Part shown: one piece after another, positions 52,601 through 61,359 of the stretch
Layout: every line of letters starts with the position of its first letter
Position numbering within the stretch: the stretch's first letter is position 1
Source of the DNA: Runella aurantiaca
GTDB taxonomy: Bacteria; Bacteroidota; Bacteroidia; Cytophagales; Spirosomataceae
Direction of reading: 5' to 3'
Length of the DNA stretch: 64,000 nt
Assembly: GCF_003339505.1 (NCBI RefSeq)
Contig: NZ_QPIW01000001.1
Location: 1-64,000, forward strand
Program-made: the position numbers and the translations under genes
Notes under the pieces: generated by a model
Told to the model about the DNA's origin: nothing
The model's input: only the letters and a program-made list of their open reading frames with translations
Databases searched by the model: none

Positions 52601-53311
52601 CTATTTCTTTTCTGGAAAAGGAATAATCAGTTTTTCGCCTCGTTCGGTAAAGTTTTTAGTCTTCTTGTTGGCAGCCATCAGTTGCTCAACAGTTACGCCA
52701 TATTTTTCGGCTACGACCCGCAAAATATCGCCAGGCCCAACCGTATGAACGGCCTGAACGCGAACTTTTATGCGGGTTACACCTGATTTTACATCAGTAC
52801 TTTCATCTTTTATGACTGGATTCATTCCTTTAAGGGTGCCACTCTTTAGATTGTACCGATTGGCGATGCCGTAAAATGTTTCACCACTCTGAACAGTGTG
52901 GGTAATTTCCACACCTCCAGGATCTACCGCGACTGGCTTTGGTTTTTCAGGGGTTTTTTCTTCGGTTTTTTTAATTTCATCCTCGTCGGCAGGTCGAGGG
53001 GTGGGAGTTACCGTTTCTTCTACTTTGGGAGAATCGTTCGTTTTCTCTTCTGCGGTACTGCTTGTTGTCTCTTTTGAAGATTGAGGCACCGTCGATAACT
53101 GGTCGTTTTCGTTAGGTATGGGCTGTAATTCCCGACCTGTGGTGTCCAAAGGAGTATTAAGAAGCTGATCTACATCGGCAGCGTCGTCGGCGATGTATTC
53201 ATAACCAACGTACAATAATCCGGCAATCATCAAAACCAAAACGCCTAACGAAAGATAAGGCAACTTTGATGATTCTTCAGGGCGACGATTTCTATTTTCG
53301 TTCTCTGACAT
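52601..53311 (-). CDS. LysM peptidoglycan-binding protein, membrane-anchored
   Basis: 236 residues. A short cytoplasmic head and one membrane helix (about 18-40) are followed by an acidic Pro/Thr/Glu-rich linker (about 45-130) and two LysM domains: HTVQSGETFYGIANRYNLKSGTL (about 137-180) and HTVGPGDILRVVAEKYGVTVEQL (about 188-232). It probably links the cell to peptidoglycan. The linker spaces the LysM domains from the inner membrane. Confidence 0.88.
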   Translation of the reverse strand: MSENENRNRRPEESSKLPYLSLGVLVLMIAGLLYVGYEYIADDAADVDQLLNTPLDTTGRELQPIPNENDQLSTVPQSSKETTSSTAEEKTNDSPKVEETVTPTPRPADEDEIKKTEEKTPEKPKPVAVDPGGVEITHTVQSGETFYGIANRYNLKSGTLKGMNPVIKDESTDVKSGVTRIKVRVQAVHTVGPGDILRVVAEKYGVTVEQLMAANKKTKNFTERGEKLIIPFPEKK

Positions 53312-53440
53312 TTGATTTGGTGGTGTTTTAGTCGATTTCCAAAGTGTAAAGGTTGTATTTTATAGCCATAAAACCCCAACTTGGTATAATCTGATTCAAA
53401 ATAGGTGAAAATTTTGTGCCTTACAATGATGCCTTTTATT

Positions 53441-53935
53441 TTATTTGGGGGCATTCATTTTTTGGGCTTCGAGGCTCATTTCGGCTACTTTCACTTTGAG
53501 GTCTTCTTTGTATTGCTCAAGTTTCGTACCAACTGTTGTATCTGACGTACCAATAATTTGTGCGGCTAAAATTCCCGCGTTCCGTGCACCGTTGAGGGCT
53601 ACGGTAGCAACTGGCACACCAGATGGCATTTGTAAAATCGAAAGAACAGAGTCCCATCCATCTATTGAATTGCTACTTTTGACAGGGACGCCAATTACGG
53701 GTAATGTTGTTAAGGAAGCAATCATCCCCGGCAAATGGGCGGCTCCGCCTGCCCCCGCAATGATGACTTTCAAGCCCCTAAGGCGCGCGTTTTTGCCATA
53801 ATCAACCATTTTTTCGGGAGTACGATGGGCCGAAACAATGTCTATTTCAAAATCAATCCCAAATTCTTTTAAAATATCGACAGCTTCTTGCATTACTTTT
53901 AAATCTGAAATGCTGCCCATTATTATTCCTACCAT
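53441..53935 (-). CDS. purE: 5-(carboxyamino)imidazole ribonucleotide mutase
   Basis: 164 residues. PurE moves the carboxyl group of N5-CAIR to give CAIR in purine synthesis. The GSISDLKVM motif (7-15), SAHRTPEKM, GAGGAAHLPGMIAS and GVPVKSSNSIDGWDSVLSILQMPSGVPVATVALNGARNAGILAAQI segments are those of class I PurE. Its usual partner purK is not adjacent on this side. Cytoplasmic, monocistronic by position. Confidence 0.95.
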   Translation of the reverse strand: MVGIIMGSISDLKVMQEAVDILKEFGIDFEIDIVSAHRTPEKMVDYGKNARLRGLKVIIAGAGGAAHLPGMIASLTTLPVIGVPVKSSNSIDGWDSVLSILQMPSGVPVATVALNGARNAGILAAQIIGTSDTTVGTKLEQYKEDLKVKVAEMSLEAQKMNAPK

Positions 53936-54052
53936 GTTATTTGTGTCCGTATTTTAGCTTATAATACAAAATTTCGTTGACATTGTCAACTTTATCATGT
54001 TAAATATGTGTTGTTTTTACTTAAATTGCCGCACAAAAATAGTATTTTTCTA

Positions 54053-54964
54053 ATGACTAACGAATTAGAACAAGCGTTAATACAACTGACGACACCATTT
54101 TATGCACTACTAATTGCATTGGAAGCTTTAGTGAGCCATTGGCAACACCGCCAGAACTATTCGTTTAGGGACACGCTTGCCAATTTTTTGTTAATGCTTT
54201 TTAACGGCGCAATTGATCTAGCTTTCCGTGCCGTTTATGTCGTTATTTTGGTATGGTTTTATCAATATCACTTTACCGAAATTACCAACGTTTATGGATA
54301 TTGGTTATTGCTGTTTTTGGCCGAAGATTTCCTTTTTTACGTACTGCACGTGGTCGATCATTATTGTCGTTTGTTTTGGGCGGTTCATGTTACCCATCAT
54401 TCTTCCGAGTATTTTAATCTTACCACGGGTTTTCGTTCTTCGGTATTTCAACCTTTGTATCGTTTTGTTTATTTTATTCCGTTGGTTCTGATGGGTTTTC
54501 GTCCCGCCGATATTATATTGATGTATGCCATTACGCAAATATACGGCATTATTGTACATACCAATTATGTCGGGAAATTAGGCGTTTTGGAATATATTTT
54601 GGTTACTCCCTCGCACCACCGGGTGCATCATGCCTCCAACGTAGAATATTTAGACAAGAACATGGGAATGTGTCTCATTATTTGGGATAGAATATTCGGG
54701 ACTTTTCAGGAGGAAGAAGCAAGTATTTCTTTAAAATATGGATTAACTACGCCCCTTGCCCAACGGGGTATTGGTCATACAGTTTTTCATGAATGGAAGG
54801 CCATCGTAGAGGATTTGAAGCGTGATGTAGATTTGAAAACTAAGGTTAAGTACGTGCTTAACCCCCCAGGGTGGTCGCACGATGGAAGTACCAAAACCAG
54901 TAATCAGTTGAGAGAGACGATTACTCCAATTCAGAAACCCATCGGGGTAGAATCTGACTTTTAA
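54053..54964 (+). CDS. Sterol desaturase / fatty acid hydroxylase family protein
   Basis: 303 residues from ATG 54053 (MTNELEQALIQL); an in-frame start at 54008 is possible. Integral membrane di-iron enzyme with histidine clusters HVVDHYCRLFWAVHVTHHSSE (HxxxH and HxxHH), HTNYVG and HHRVHHASN. The family hydroxylates or desaturates fatty acids, sterols or carotenoids. The small N-terminal helices and single-domain layout are those of bacterial members of unknown substrate. Monocistronic. Confidence 0.88.
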   Translation: MTNELEQALIQLTTPFYALLIALEALVSHWQHRQNYSFRDTLANFLLMLFNGAIDLAFRAVYVVILVWFYQYHFTEITNVYGYWLLLFLAEDFLFYVLHVVDHYCRLFWAVHVTHHSSEYFNLTTGFRSSVFQPLYRFVYFIPLVLMGFRPADIILMYAITQIYGIIVHTNYVGKLGVLEYILVTPSHHRVHHASNVEYLDKNMGMCLIIWDRIFGTFQEEEASISLKYGLTTPLAQRGIGHTVFHEWKAIVEDLKRDVDLKTKVKYVLNPPGWSHDGSTKTSNQLRETITPIQKPIGVESDF

Positions 54965-55026
54965 TGTCGTAATGACGCCACCGCCCCTACAATATCAAAA
55001 TCTTAACGCGTAGCAAAAAATTACCA

Positions 55027-56085
55027 TCAAGAGCCTTGGTCGGGGGAAATATTGGTTCTTAAGGTAGACTCTCGGACGATGAGTGAGGCCGATAAAACAA
55101 TATTTTCAGTAAGCTGATTGGGAGAGGAATCCTTTAATTGACTTAAAAATATCCGTGAAGCCTCCGTTCCGATTTGTTTTCCGGGACGTTTTACGGTGGT
55201 AAGTGTAGGGTGAATGTAGGCTGAGATGGGAGAGTCATCAAATCCCACAATTGCAACTTGGTTGGGCACTTCGAGACCATTTTCTCTCACAACATACATG
55301 GCCCCAATCGCTACTTGATCATTCACCCCAAAAATCCCGTCGGGGGGATGTGGTAGGTCCAAAAGGCGTTGGGTAGGAATAATGGCGCTTTCTACCCCAA
55401 AATTGGTCGTTACCATCAACTCCTCCTCCAAAGGAAATTGATATTTGGCAAGGCAATCAACGTAGCCTTTGTAGCGTTGCTCGGTCACGGCCAGACCATG
55501 CGGCCCTTTCAAATGAGCAATCCGTTGGCATCCCATTTTAATGAGGTGTTCGGTGGCGGCAAAGGCACCATAATAATCGTCGATGGTAACCCGGCAGGCA
55601 TCAAATCCTTCGTATTCGCGGTCAATAAAAATGAGGGGGACTTTGCGTTGAATGATGCTTTCCAAATGTTCGTAGTGCCCTGAGTCGTAGGTTTCTTGAG
55701 ATATTGAAAGGAAAATACCTTCAACCCGGTTGGCTAACAGCTTTTCAACGTATTCTTTTTCAAGGAGATAGCTTTCATTGCTTACACAGATATTCATCAA
55801 ATACCCCAAAGGTTGAAGAATGGACTGCAAGCCGTCGATGATGGCAGTTTCGTGTTGATGATTGAGGGTAGGGACGATTACGCCCAAAGTTCCCGTTCGT
55901 TTGTTAAGAAGGCTGAGGGAAACCGAATTGCGTTGATAACCAACTTTTTGGGCATACTCCTGAAGATTTCGACGGGTATCTTCGTTGATTAGAGGATGAT
56001 TGTTGAGCGCCCTTGATACGGTGGAGGGAGAGCATTTAAACTTCCGGGCAATGTCTTTAATCGTAACGGGGCGGTCAGCAGCCAT
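55027..56085 (-). CDS. LacI family transcriptional regulator
   Basis: 352 residues. The N-terminal helix-turn-helix (VTIKDIARKFKCSPSTVSRALNNHPLI) and hinge precede a periplasmic-binding-protein-like sugar-sensing domain (GTLGVIVPTLNHQHETAIIDGLQSIL, then IDDYYGAFAATEHLIKMGCQRIAHLKGP, and GIFGVNDQVAIGAMYV). Its gene follows the inositol oxygenase gene on the same strand, with an inverted-repeat segment between. A palindromic CAAACGTTTG lies upstream of that gene (57157-57166), a plausible target. Confidence 0.92.
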   Translation of the reverse strand: MAADRPVTIKDIARKFKCSPSTVSRALNNHPLINEDTRRNLQEYAQKVGYQRNSVSLSLLNKRTGTLGVIVPTLNHQHETAIIDGLQSILQPLGYLMNICVSNESYLLEKEYVEKLLANRVEGIFLSISQETYDSGHYEHLESIIQRKVPLIFIDREYEGFDACRVTIDDYYGAFAATEHLIKMGCQRIAHLKGPHGLAVTEQRYKGYVDCLAKYQFPLEEELMVTTNFGVESAIIPTQRLLDLPHPPDGIFGVNDQVAIGAMYVVRENGLEVPNQVAIVGFDDSPISAYIHPTLTTVKRPGKQIGTEASRIFLSQLKDSSPNQLTENIVLSASLIVRESTLRTNISPDQGS

Positions 56086-56087
56086 AG

Positions 56088-56171
56088 TTTAGTTGGCAGT
56101 TTATAGTTGGCAGTTTGCAGAAAGGTATGAATTAATTCTTGCTTACTGTCAACTGCAAACTGCCGACTAAA
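56088..56171. repeat. Inverted repeat filling the lacI / inositol oxygenase gap
   Basis: Arms 56088-56113 and 56146-56171 (26 bases each) are complementary at 22 positions. Each arm holds two variants of the agttggcagttt unit. A transcript across this gap could fold into a large hairpin that reduces read-through from the oxygenase into the regulator, or the element may be a small transposable remnant. Confidence 0.55.
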
Positions 56172-56172
56172 T

Positions 56173-57057
56173 TTAAAATTTGAGCGTTGCTGGTAAATAT
56201 TTAGCGGCTAAATCCTCGTAATATGGACGAAGCTCTTTCCAGTTTGGAACCTTTGGCGACTTCGTGTATAAATCATAAGGATTGAAAACTTTTACCCACT
56301 TGAAATATTCGTGGTCATGCTCGTCCATCAAATGCGTGTAGGCATTTTCGCGGTGTTGTGCATAAAACGAGTGATAACGAATCATATACAACGCCGACTC
56401 GGGCAAGTAATTCTTGGTCATTTGGTACAAATACTCATCGTGCCCCCACGACATGTGTACGTTGCGCAGGCCGCAATTGGGCTCATACACGCCGTATTTG
56501 GTATTATAACGCTCATCGTGCGCGTCTGGGTTGGCGCCGAAAAACTCAGGAAAAACGATTTTGTCGGAATGCTGGCAGCCTACGGGGAAAGTATCACCTA
56601 CTACCGCCCACTGAGGTTCTCCAAACAAACAAAGCACTTTTCCCATGTCATGCAATAAACCCGTCAACACAAACCAATCAGGATGACCATCGGCACGGAT
56701 GGCTTCTGAGGTTTGGAGCAAGTGTTGAAGCTGATCAAGGTCAATGTCGGGGTCAGAATCATCGACCAACGTATTGAGAAAATCAAATGATTCCCACAGG
56801 GTCATTTCCTTTTTGTCAAACTTAAGGAAGTTGCGTTCCTTCTCCATCACAAAGTCATAGGTCTGATACTTGTGGTTGAGACGATAAAACTCAGTCACCG
56901 TGTCGCGGGCGGGAGTGTCATAATTGCGGAATTCTTCCTTGGCTTTGGCCTGTGCGATGCTGTCAGGATCGGGATAACGAACTAAAAGGTCGTCTTCCCA
57001 CTCATCTAAACTTGCCAAAGGGGCTATTTCGGCATTGCTGAAAGTCGTTGCGTTCAT
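56173..57057 (-). CDS. Inositol oxygenase (MIOX)
   Basis: 294 residues, close in plan to eukaryotic myo-inositol oxygenase, which cleaves myo-inositol to D-glucuronate with a mixed-valent di-iron centre. The six expected iron ligands are in place: H112, H136, D137, H206, H229 and D262, with K140 next to the substrate. The segments LTGLLHDMGKVL, LFGEPQWAVVGDTFPVGC and SWGHDEYLYQ are near the family consensus. No other inositol or glucuronate gene is adjacent, so product use must be elsewhere. It is first in a unit with the LacI regulator downstream. A LacI-type palindrome lies about 100 bases upstream. Confidence 0.93.
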   Translation of the reverse strand: MNATTFSNAEIAPLASLDEWEDDLLVRYPDPDSIAQAKAKEEFRNYDTPARDTVTEFYRLNHKYQTYDFVMEKERNFLKFDKKEMTLWESFDFLNTLVDDSDPDIDLDQLQHLLQTSEAIRADGHPDWFVLTGLLHDMGKVLCLFGEPQWAVVGDTFPVGCQHSDKIVFPEFFGANPDAHDERYNTKYGVYEPNCGLRNVHMSWGHDEYLYQMTKNYLPESALYMIRYHSFYAQHRENAYTHLMDEHDHEYFKWVKVFNPYDLYTKSPKVPNWKELRPYYEDLAAKYLPATLKF

Positions 57058-57156
57058 GAGTATATGAAAGGTAAAATTGGAGTTGTCGCTTATAACTCAG
57101 CAAATATACATTATTAAGTTTTTAAGAAATAAACCTTTTACTGCAAAAGATATATG

Positions 57157-57166
57157 CAAACGTTTG
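57157..57166. promoter_or_regulatory. LacI-type operator candidate CAAACGTTTG
   Basis: A perfect 10-bp palindrome with the central CG typical of LacI-family operators, in an otherwise AT-rich region. It lies 100 bases upstream of the inositol oxygenase start and 105 bases upstream of the divergent epimerase gene. The LacI regulator is encoded two genes away. Confidence 0.55.
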
Positions 57167-57243
57167 AAATAATTTAACCCCAAAAATTAGAGAAAAATCG
57201 TTGGTGGATTTGCTGCCTCTGATGGTTATTTTCAATATACGTC

Positions 57244-57251
57244 TAGCTTTG
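57244..57251 (+). promoter_or_regulatory. -7 element (TAGCTTTG) upstream of the epimerase gene
   Basis: TAGCTTTG fits TAnnTTTG and is 19 bases before the ATG, giving a leader of about 12 bases, short but possible. No clear -33 partner was found. Confidence 0.4.
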
Positions 57252-57270
57252 TAAAAATAAAGATAAAATT

Positions 57271-57675
57271 ATGTTTGTTAACGTAGAACATCTCGGAATA
57301 GCGGTCAAGGACATTGCTGCTTCCGACGAATTATTTTCCAAACTTTTTAACACAAAGCCTTACAAACACGAGGCCGTGGAGTCGGAGGGAGTAACAACTT
57401 CTTTTTTTAAAATTAACCAAACGAAAATCGAACTGCTGGAAGCGACAAATCCCGATAGCCCCATTGCCAAATTTATTGAGAAAAAAGGGGAGGGTATCCA
57501 CCATGTAGCATTTGAGGTAGAAAACATTTTGGCTGAAATGCAACGGCTTGAAAAAGAGGGGTTTATGTTATTAAATAAAATTCCAAAACAAGGAGCTGAC
57601 AATAAATTAGTGTGCTTTCTGCATCCTAAAGGCACCAACGGAGTATTGATTGAACTTTGCCAAGAACAACCGTAG
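57271..57675 (+). CDS. mce: Methylmalonyl-CoA epimerase
   Basis: 134 residues of the vicinal-oxygen-chelate fold. It interconverts (R)- and (S)-methylmalonyl-CoA in propionate/succinate metabolism. Metal ligands are visible: H7 in VEHLGIAV, E54 in KIELLE, H78 in GEGIHHVAFEV and E128 in LIELCQE. Length and motifs are those of the bacterial enzyme. Mutase genes are not adjacent. Divergent from the inositol oxygenase gene. Confidence 0.93.
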   Translation: MFVNVEHLGIAVKDIAASDELFSKLFNTKPYKHEAVESEGVTTSFFKINQTKIELLEATNPDSPIAKFIEKKGEGIHHVAFEVENILAEMQRLEKEGFMLLNKIPKQGADNKLVCFLHPKGTNGVLIELCQEQP

Positions 57676-57777
57676 GGGCTGGGTTTACACCGATGCTTTT
57701 GTGACTTTGGGCAGAGGTAAACCCTGCCCCTACATTGCCCCTACATGTTAATTTTCTTAACTTTTCTGACAGATTTT

Positions 57778-58455
57778 ATGCGTTTAAAACTACTTATTTT
57801 TTCGGTTATTGTGGTGGCTGAAATTGCTTCTGGCTATGCTGGTTTCTGGCAGGGCGTTTATTTATTTAAGCCATTGATTATGCTTTCCCTGCTTTTTTGG
57901 ACGAGCAACTACCGCAAGTCTTATCCTTACTTATGGATAGGGATGTGGTTTGGTCTAGGTGGAGATATATTTTTAATGATTCGAGGAAAAGACCTGTTTG
58001 TGGCGGGTTTAGGCTCTTTTTTGGTCATGCAAATTTTTTACATCATTGCTTTTAGCAAGACTCTGACCTCGACTGGAAAATCGCTCCTACGTTCAACTTG
58101 GTGGTGGTTGACGCTGCCGTTTGCCCTATACGCGCTGATTTTTCTGGTGATATTATATCCACCACTCACTCAATCTGCTGATAAACAGGGTCTTTGGGTC
58201 CCAGTGGTTGCATATTCAATTTGCCTTTGCGCAATGGGGGCAGCGGCGGCCCTTCGAAAAGGTTCCGTGAGTTCAGCCAGCTACGCTTGGGTTTTGGTGG
58301 GGGCTGTATTATTTATTGCGTCTGATTCGGGAATTGCGGTCAATAAGTTCCTACATCATTTTGAGGGTTCAACGCTTTTTGTCATGACGACTTATAGCGC
58401 GGCCCAGTGGTTGATTGTCTGGGGAATGATCAAAAAAGAAAGCCGCTTCCAGTGA
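57778..58455 (+). CDS. Lysoplasmalogenase family protein (YhhN)
   Basis: 225 residues from ATG 57778 (MRLKLLIFSVIVVAEIASG); a longer in-frame start at 57745 is possible. About eight membrane helices with the YhhN pattern: GLGGDIFLMIRGKDLFVAGLGSFLVMQIFYIIAF, YSICLCAMGAAAAL, and GAVLFIASDSGIAVNKF, which carry the conserved acidic residues of the family. Eukaryotic relatives hydrolyse lysoplasmalogens; in bacteria the substrate is uncertain. The stop lies inside the terminator hairpin shared with the cold-shock gene. Confidence 0.85.
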   Translation: MRLKLLIFSVIVVAEIASGYAGFWQGVYLFKPLIMLSLLFWTSNYRKSYPYLWIGMWFGLGGDIFLMIRGKDLFVAGLGSFLVMQIFYIIAFSKTLTSTGKSLLRSTWWWLTLPFALYALIFLVILYPPLTQSADKQGLWVPVVAYSICLCAMGAAAALRKGSVSSASYAWVLVGAVLFIASDSGIAVNKFLHHFEGSTLFVMTTYSAAQWLIVWGMIKKESRFQ

Positions 58456-58469
58456 AGGAAGCGGCTTTC
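58438..58469 (-). terminator. Intrinsic terminator of the cold-shock gene, overlapping yhhN end
   Basis: A perfect 13-bp GC-rich stem (58438-58450 with 58457-58469) and a 6-base loop containing the yhhN stop. On the minus strand it is followed by a T-rich run (ttcttttttg), fitting termination of the cold-shock transcript; the plus side has only short T's. Confidence 0.8.
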
Positions 58470-58495
58470 TTACAGAATGATCTTTATGAATAAAA

Positions 58496-58687
58496 TTAGA
58501 TAACTTTTACGTTAACTGCATTTAAGCCTTTTTTACCATTTTCGACATCATAAGACACGTTGTCATTTTCACGAATGTCTTCAGTAAGACCTGTAACGTG
58601 GACAAAAATGTCTTGGCTTCCATTTGATGGAGTTATAAAACCAAATCCTTTGGTATCATTGAAAAATTTTACTACGCCTTCTTGCAT
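58496..58687 (-). CDS. Cold shock domain protein (CspA family)
   Basis: 63 residues. The RNA-binding motifs KGFGFI (13-18) and DIFVHV (26-31) are those of the cold-shock domain. Such proteins act as RNA chaperones that melt secondary structure. The leader (58688-58850) is long and AT-rich, as usual for csp genes, and the transcript ends in the hairpin at 58438-58469. Confidence 0.95.
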   Translation of the reverse strand: MQEGVVKFFNDTKGFGFITPSNGSQDIFVHVTGLTEDIRENDNVSYDVENGKKGLNAVNVKVI

Positions 58688-58805
58688 TATTTTTTCTTTA
58701 AAGTATTAGGCCATAAAAGTACGGTTAATTATTCACATATCCTACACATTAATTTTTATTATTGTTTGAAAGCTTATTTACCGTTCATGTTGTCTGCAAA
58801 AAAAT

Positions 58806-58813
58806 TATATTTG
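58806..58813 (+). promoter_or_regulatory. -7 element (TATATTTG) upstream of the esterase gene
   Basis: TATATTTG matches TAnnTTTG and lies 37 bases before the ATG of the secreted esterase. The -33 position holds only a weak match. Confidence 0.45.
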
Positions 58814-58850
58814 TTTCTATTTTAAAAAATATTAAAAACTATCCACTCGC

Positions 58851-61310
58851 ATGAAAAAAGCTCTTTACTTACTGATTTTTGGCGGTTTGTTTATCGTTCA
58901 TTTTGGTTTTGCACAAACTGCAGTGCCCTTCAAAGAAGGACTCGCGGTTGGGCCTTGCCACCAATACGGGAGAGAAGCCATCTATACTGACCAATTAACC
59001 TACCAATTGATTCGCAAAACTTTCCAAACACCCGCAGAGGGGAAGGTCTTTTTGACTGATGCGCAAGGAAAAGAGCAGAAATGGCAACGTATCACCACCG
59101 ACACCTCGCATCGGTTTCGGCACAATGCTTTGACGAATGGATATTTATACCTGACCTACACCTCCCCCAAAGAAACCGTGGCGTTGTTGCACGTGGCGGG
59201 TCACGCGGGCCTGTATTTCAACGGCGCCCCTAGAGGTGGTGATGCAAATCGCTATGGGTATATGTATAGTCCTGTCAAACTGAAAAAAGGGCTAAACGAG
59301 GTTTTGGTAAGAGTGGGGATGGGTGGACGCTTTCAGGGTGTTTCGGCGGAGTTGATTTTTTCTGAAAAAAATATTCAGTTAAGCACTCCAGATATAACCT
59401 TGCCAAATGTAGTGCTTTCAGAAAATAACGGACAACTTTTGGGAGGAATTGTGCTATTTAATTTGACCGAAAAACCCTTAACAAATTTGAAAATTCGGGC
59501 CTTTATTCAGGGAAAAGAAATGATTTCTGAGGTTCCCGTGGTTTCGGCAATGAACTCTCGAAAAGTAGGTTTCAGAATGGATGCGAGCGCGGTCCAGCAA
59601 AAAGGCGACGTTGTGTGTGAACTTACCCTGCTACAAAATGGCAAAGCCGTTGACCAAAGCACCATTAAATTGCAGGCGGTTGCGTCCAATGAACATTACA
59701 GCAATACGTTTATCAGCGGCATCGACGGAAGCGTTCAATATTTTGGGGTTGCACCCCAAAAAGGTGGACAAACGGACACAGCTGCGCTGTTTTTGTCAGT
59801 ACACGGTGCGGGCGTGGAGGCAATCGGGCAAGCAAGAGCCTATAAACCAAAAGAATGGGGAACTTTGGTTGCTCCCACCAATCGCCGGCCACGTGGTTTC
59901 AATTGGGAAGATTGGGGAAGAATTGATGCTTTAGAAGTATTGGAGGTTGCGCAAAAGAAATTTAAACCGCATCCCCAAAAAATATACCTGACGGGCCACT
60001 CGATGGGTGGGCATGGGTCTTGGTATTTGGGGGCAACATATCCTGGAAAATGGGCGGGAGTGGCACCCTGCGCGGGGTACCCGACGCTGATGGGCTACGG
60101 CTCGGCCGACGGGAAGATTCCTGAAAATAGCACCAATCCAATGGAAAAAATGCTGCTTCGGGCCAGCAATCCTAGTAATGTAATGGCTTTGGCTTCAAAT
60201 TATAAAGCCAGCGGCATTTACGTGCTTCACGGAGATGCCGACCGTACCGTTTCGGTAGAATATGCGCGTACGATGCGTAAAGTATTGGGTGCTTTTCACA
60301 ACGATTTTTCGTATTATGAATACCCTAACGGCTCGCATTGGTACGGCGATCACAGTGTAGATTGGCCTGCGTTGTTTGACTTTTTTAAATGGCATCGCAG
60401 CAAAAATGCCGAAGAAAAGGATGTGATTGATTTTACGACGGCCAATCCAGCCATTTCGGCAAATTATTTATGGGCGGGGATTGAACAACAGGAAACTCCG
60501 CTCAATTACAGCCGGATTCAAGCCAAAAGAAATGTTAATGATAAAAGTGTCATCATTACCACCGAAAATGCCCGTACCATAATGATAATGCCGGGGGCGT
60601 TTGCCAAAGGCCAGACCTTCAAAGTAACAGTAGACGAAACGGTGGTATGCGCCGCCTGTGTTTTGGATGAGAAGCCGCTGTATTTTACAAAAAAAGAGAA
60701 ATGGGAAGCGGTCGAAAAACCAGCACTGGCCCAACGAGGCTCGCACCGCAACGGTACATTTAAGGCTGCATTTAATTACCGAATGGTGTTTGTGTATGGA
60801 ACGACGGGGACCAAAGAGGAAAACGAATGGGCGTATAACAAAGCCCGCTATGACGCCGAAACTTGGTATTATCGCGGCAACGGGGCCGTTGATGTCATCT
60901 CGGACCGTGAGTTTACCCCTGCGGCTTACCCTGACCGGGGTGTCGTTTTGTTTGGGAATGCCACCACAAACGGCGCTTGGTCTGCTTTGTTGAGTCAAAG
61001 TCCGATTCAAATCCAACGGGGAAGTATCAAAATAGGAGAGGAGCAAATCGTGGGCGATGATTTGGCGGCTTACTTTACTTATCCGCGCCCCGATAGCCCC
61101 GTTGCTTCGGTGGCGGTCGTGGCTGGTTCAGGTTTGGCAGGAATGTTGGCTACCGAGTCAAACCAATATTTTACGGGGGGGAGCGGTTTCCCTGACTATT
61201 TTATCTTCGGAGCGGATATGCTGAAAGAAGGCACCAAAGGTGTAAAACAAGCAGGCTTTTTTGATACAAATTGGCAAATTACCAAAGTAGATGCGGTGAA
61301 AGCGCAGTAA
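58851..61310 (+). CDS. Secreted alpha/beta-hydrolase (prolyl-oligopeptidase/esterase-like)
   Basis: 819 residues with a signal peptide (ends FGFAQ). An N-terminal beta-rich region (about 30-280) precedes an alpha/beta-hydrolase domain: YLTGHSMGGHGSWYLG with nucleophile S384, HGDADRTVS with the acid (about 463), and NGSHWYGDH with the histidine (about 496). A C-terminal region of about 300 residues resembles no catalytic domain I know. The GHSMGGHGSWYLGATYP pattern is that of peptidase S9/PHB-depolymerase-like esterases of Bacteroidetes. It probably acts on polymer or carbohydrate esters outside the cell. Followed by a strong terminator. Confidence 0.8.
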   Translation: MKKALYLLIFGGLFIVHFGFAQTAVPFKEGLAVGPCHQYGREAIYTDQLTYQLIRKTFQTPAEGKVFLTDAQGKEQKWQRITTDTSHRFRHNALTNGYLYLTYTSPKETVALLHVAGHAGLYFNGAPRGGDANRYGYMYSPVKLKKGLNEVLVRVGMGGRFQGVSAELIFSEKNIQLSTPDITLPNVVLSENNGQLLGGIVLFNLTEKPLTNLKIRAFIQGKEMISEVPVVSAMNSRKVGFRMDASAVQQKGDVVCELTLLQNGKAVDQSTIKLQAVASNEHYSNTFISGIDGSVQYFGVAPQKGGQTDTAALFLSVHGAGVEAIGQARAYKPKEWGTLVAPTNRRPRGFNWEDWGRIDALEVLEVAQKKFKPHPQKIYLTGHSMGGHGSWYLGATYPGKWAGVAPCAGYPTLMGYGSADGKIPENSTNPMEKMLLRASNPSNVMALASNYKASGIYVLHGDADRTVSVEYARTMRKVLGAFHNDFSYYEYPNGSHWYGDHSVDWPALFDFFKWHRSKNAEEKDVIDFTTANPAISANYLWAGIEQQETPLNYSRIQAKRNVNDKSVIITTENARTIMIMPGAFAKGQTFKVTVDETVVCAACVLDEKPLYFTKKEKWEAVEKPALAQRGSHRNGTFKAAFNYRMVFVYGTTGTKEENEWAYNKARYDAETWYYRGNGAVDVISDREFTPAAYPDRGVVLFGNATTNGAWSALLSQSPIQIQRGSIKIGEEQIVGDDLAAYFTYPRPDSPVASVAVVAGSGLAGMLATESNQYFTGGSGFPDYFIFGADMLKEGTKGVKQAGFFDTNWQITKVDAVKAQ

Positions 61311-61318
61311 CTATTTGT

Positions 61319-61356
61319 AAAACGTCACCCTGTCTGATTGGAGAGGGTGACGTTTT
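61319..61356. terminator. Bidirectional intrinsic terminator
   Basis: A 13-bp perfect stem (aaaacgtcaccct at 61319-61331 with agggtgacgtttt at 61344-61356), between convergent genes. A's before and T's after make it usable from both sides. Confidence 0.8.
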
Positions 61357-61359
61357 CGT

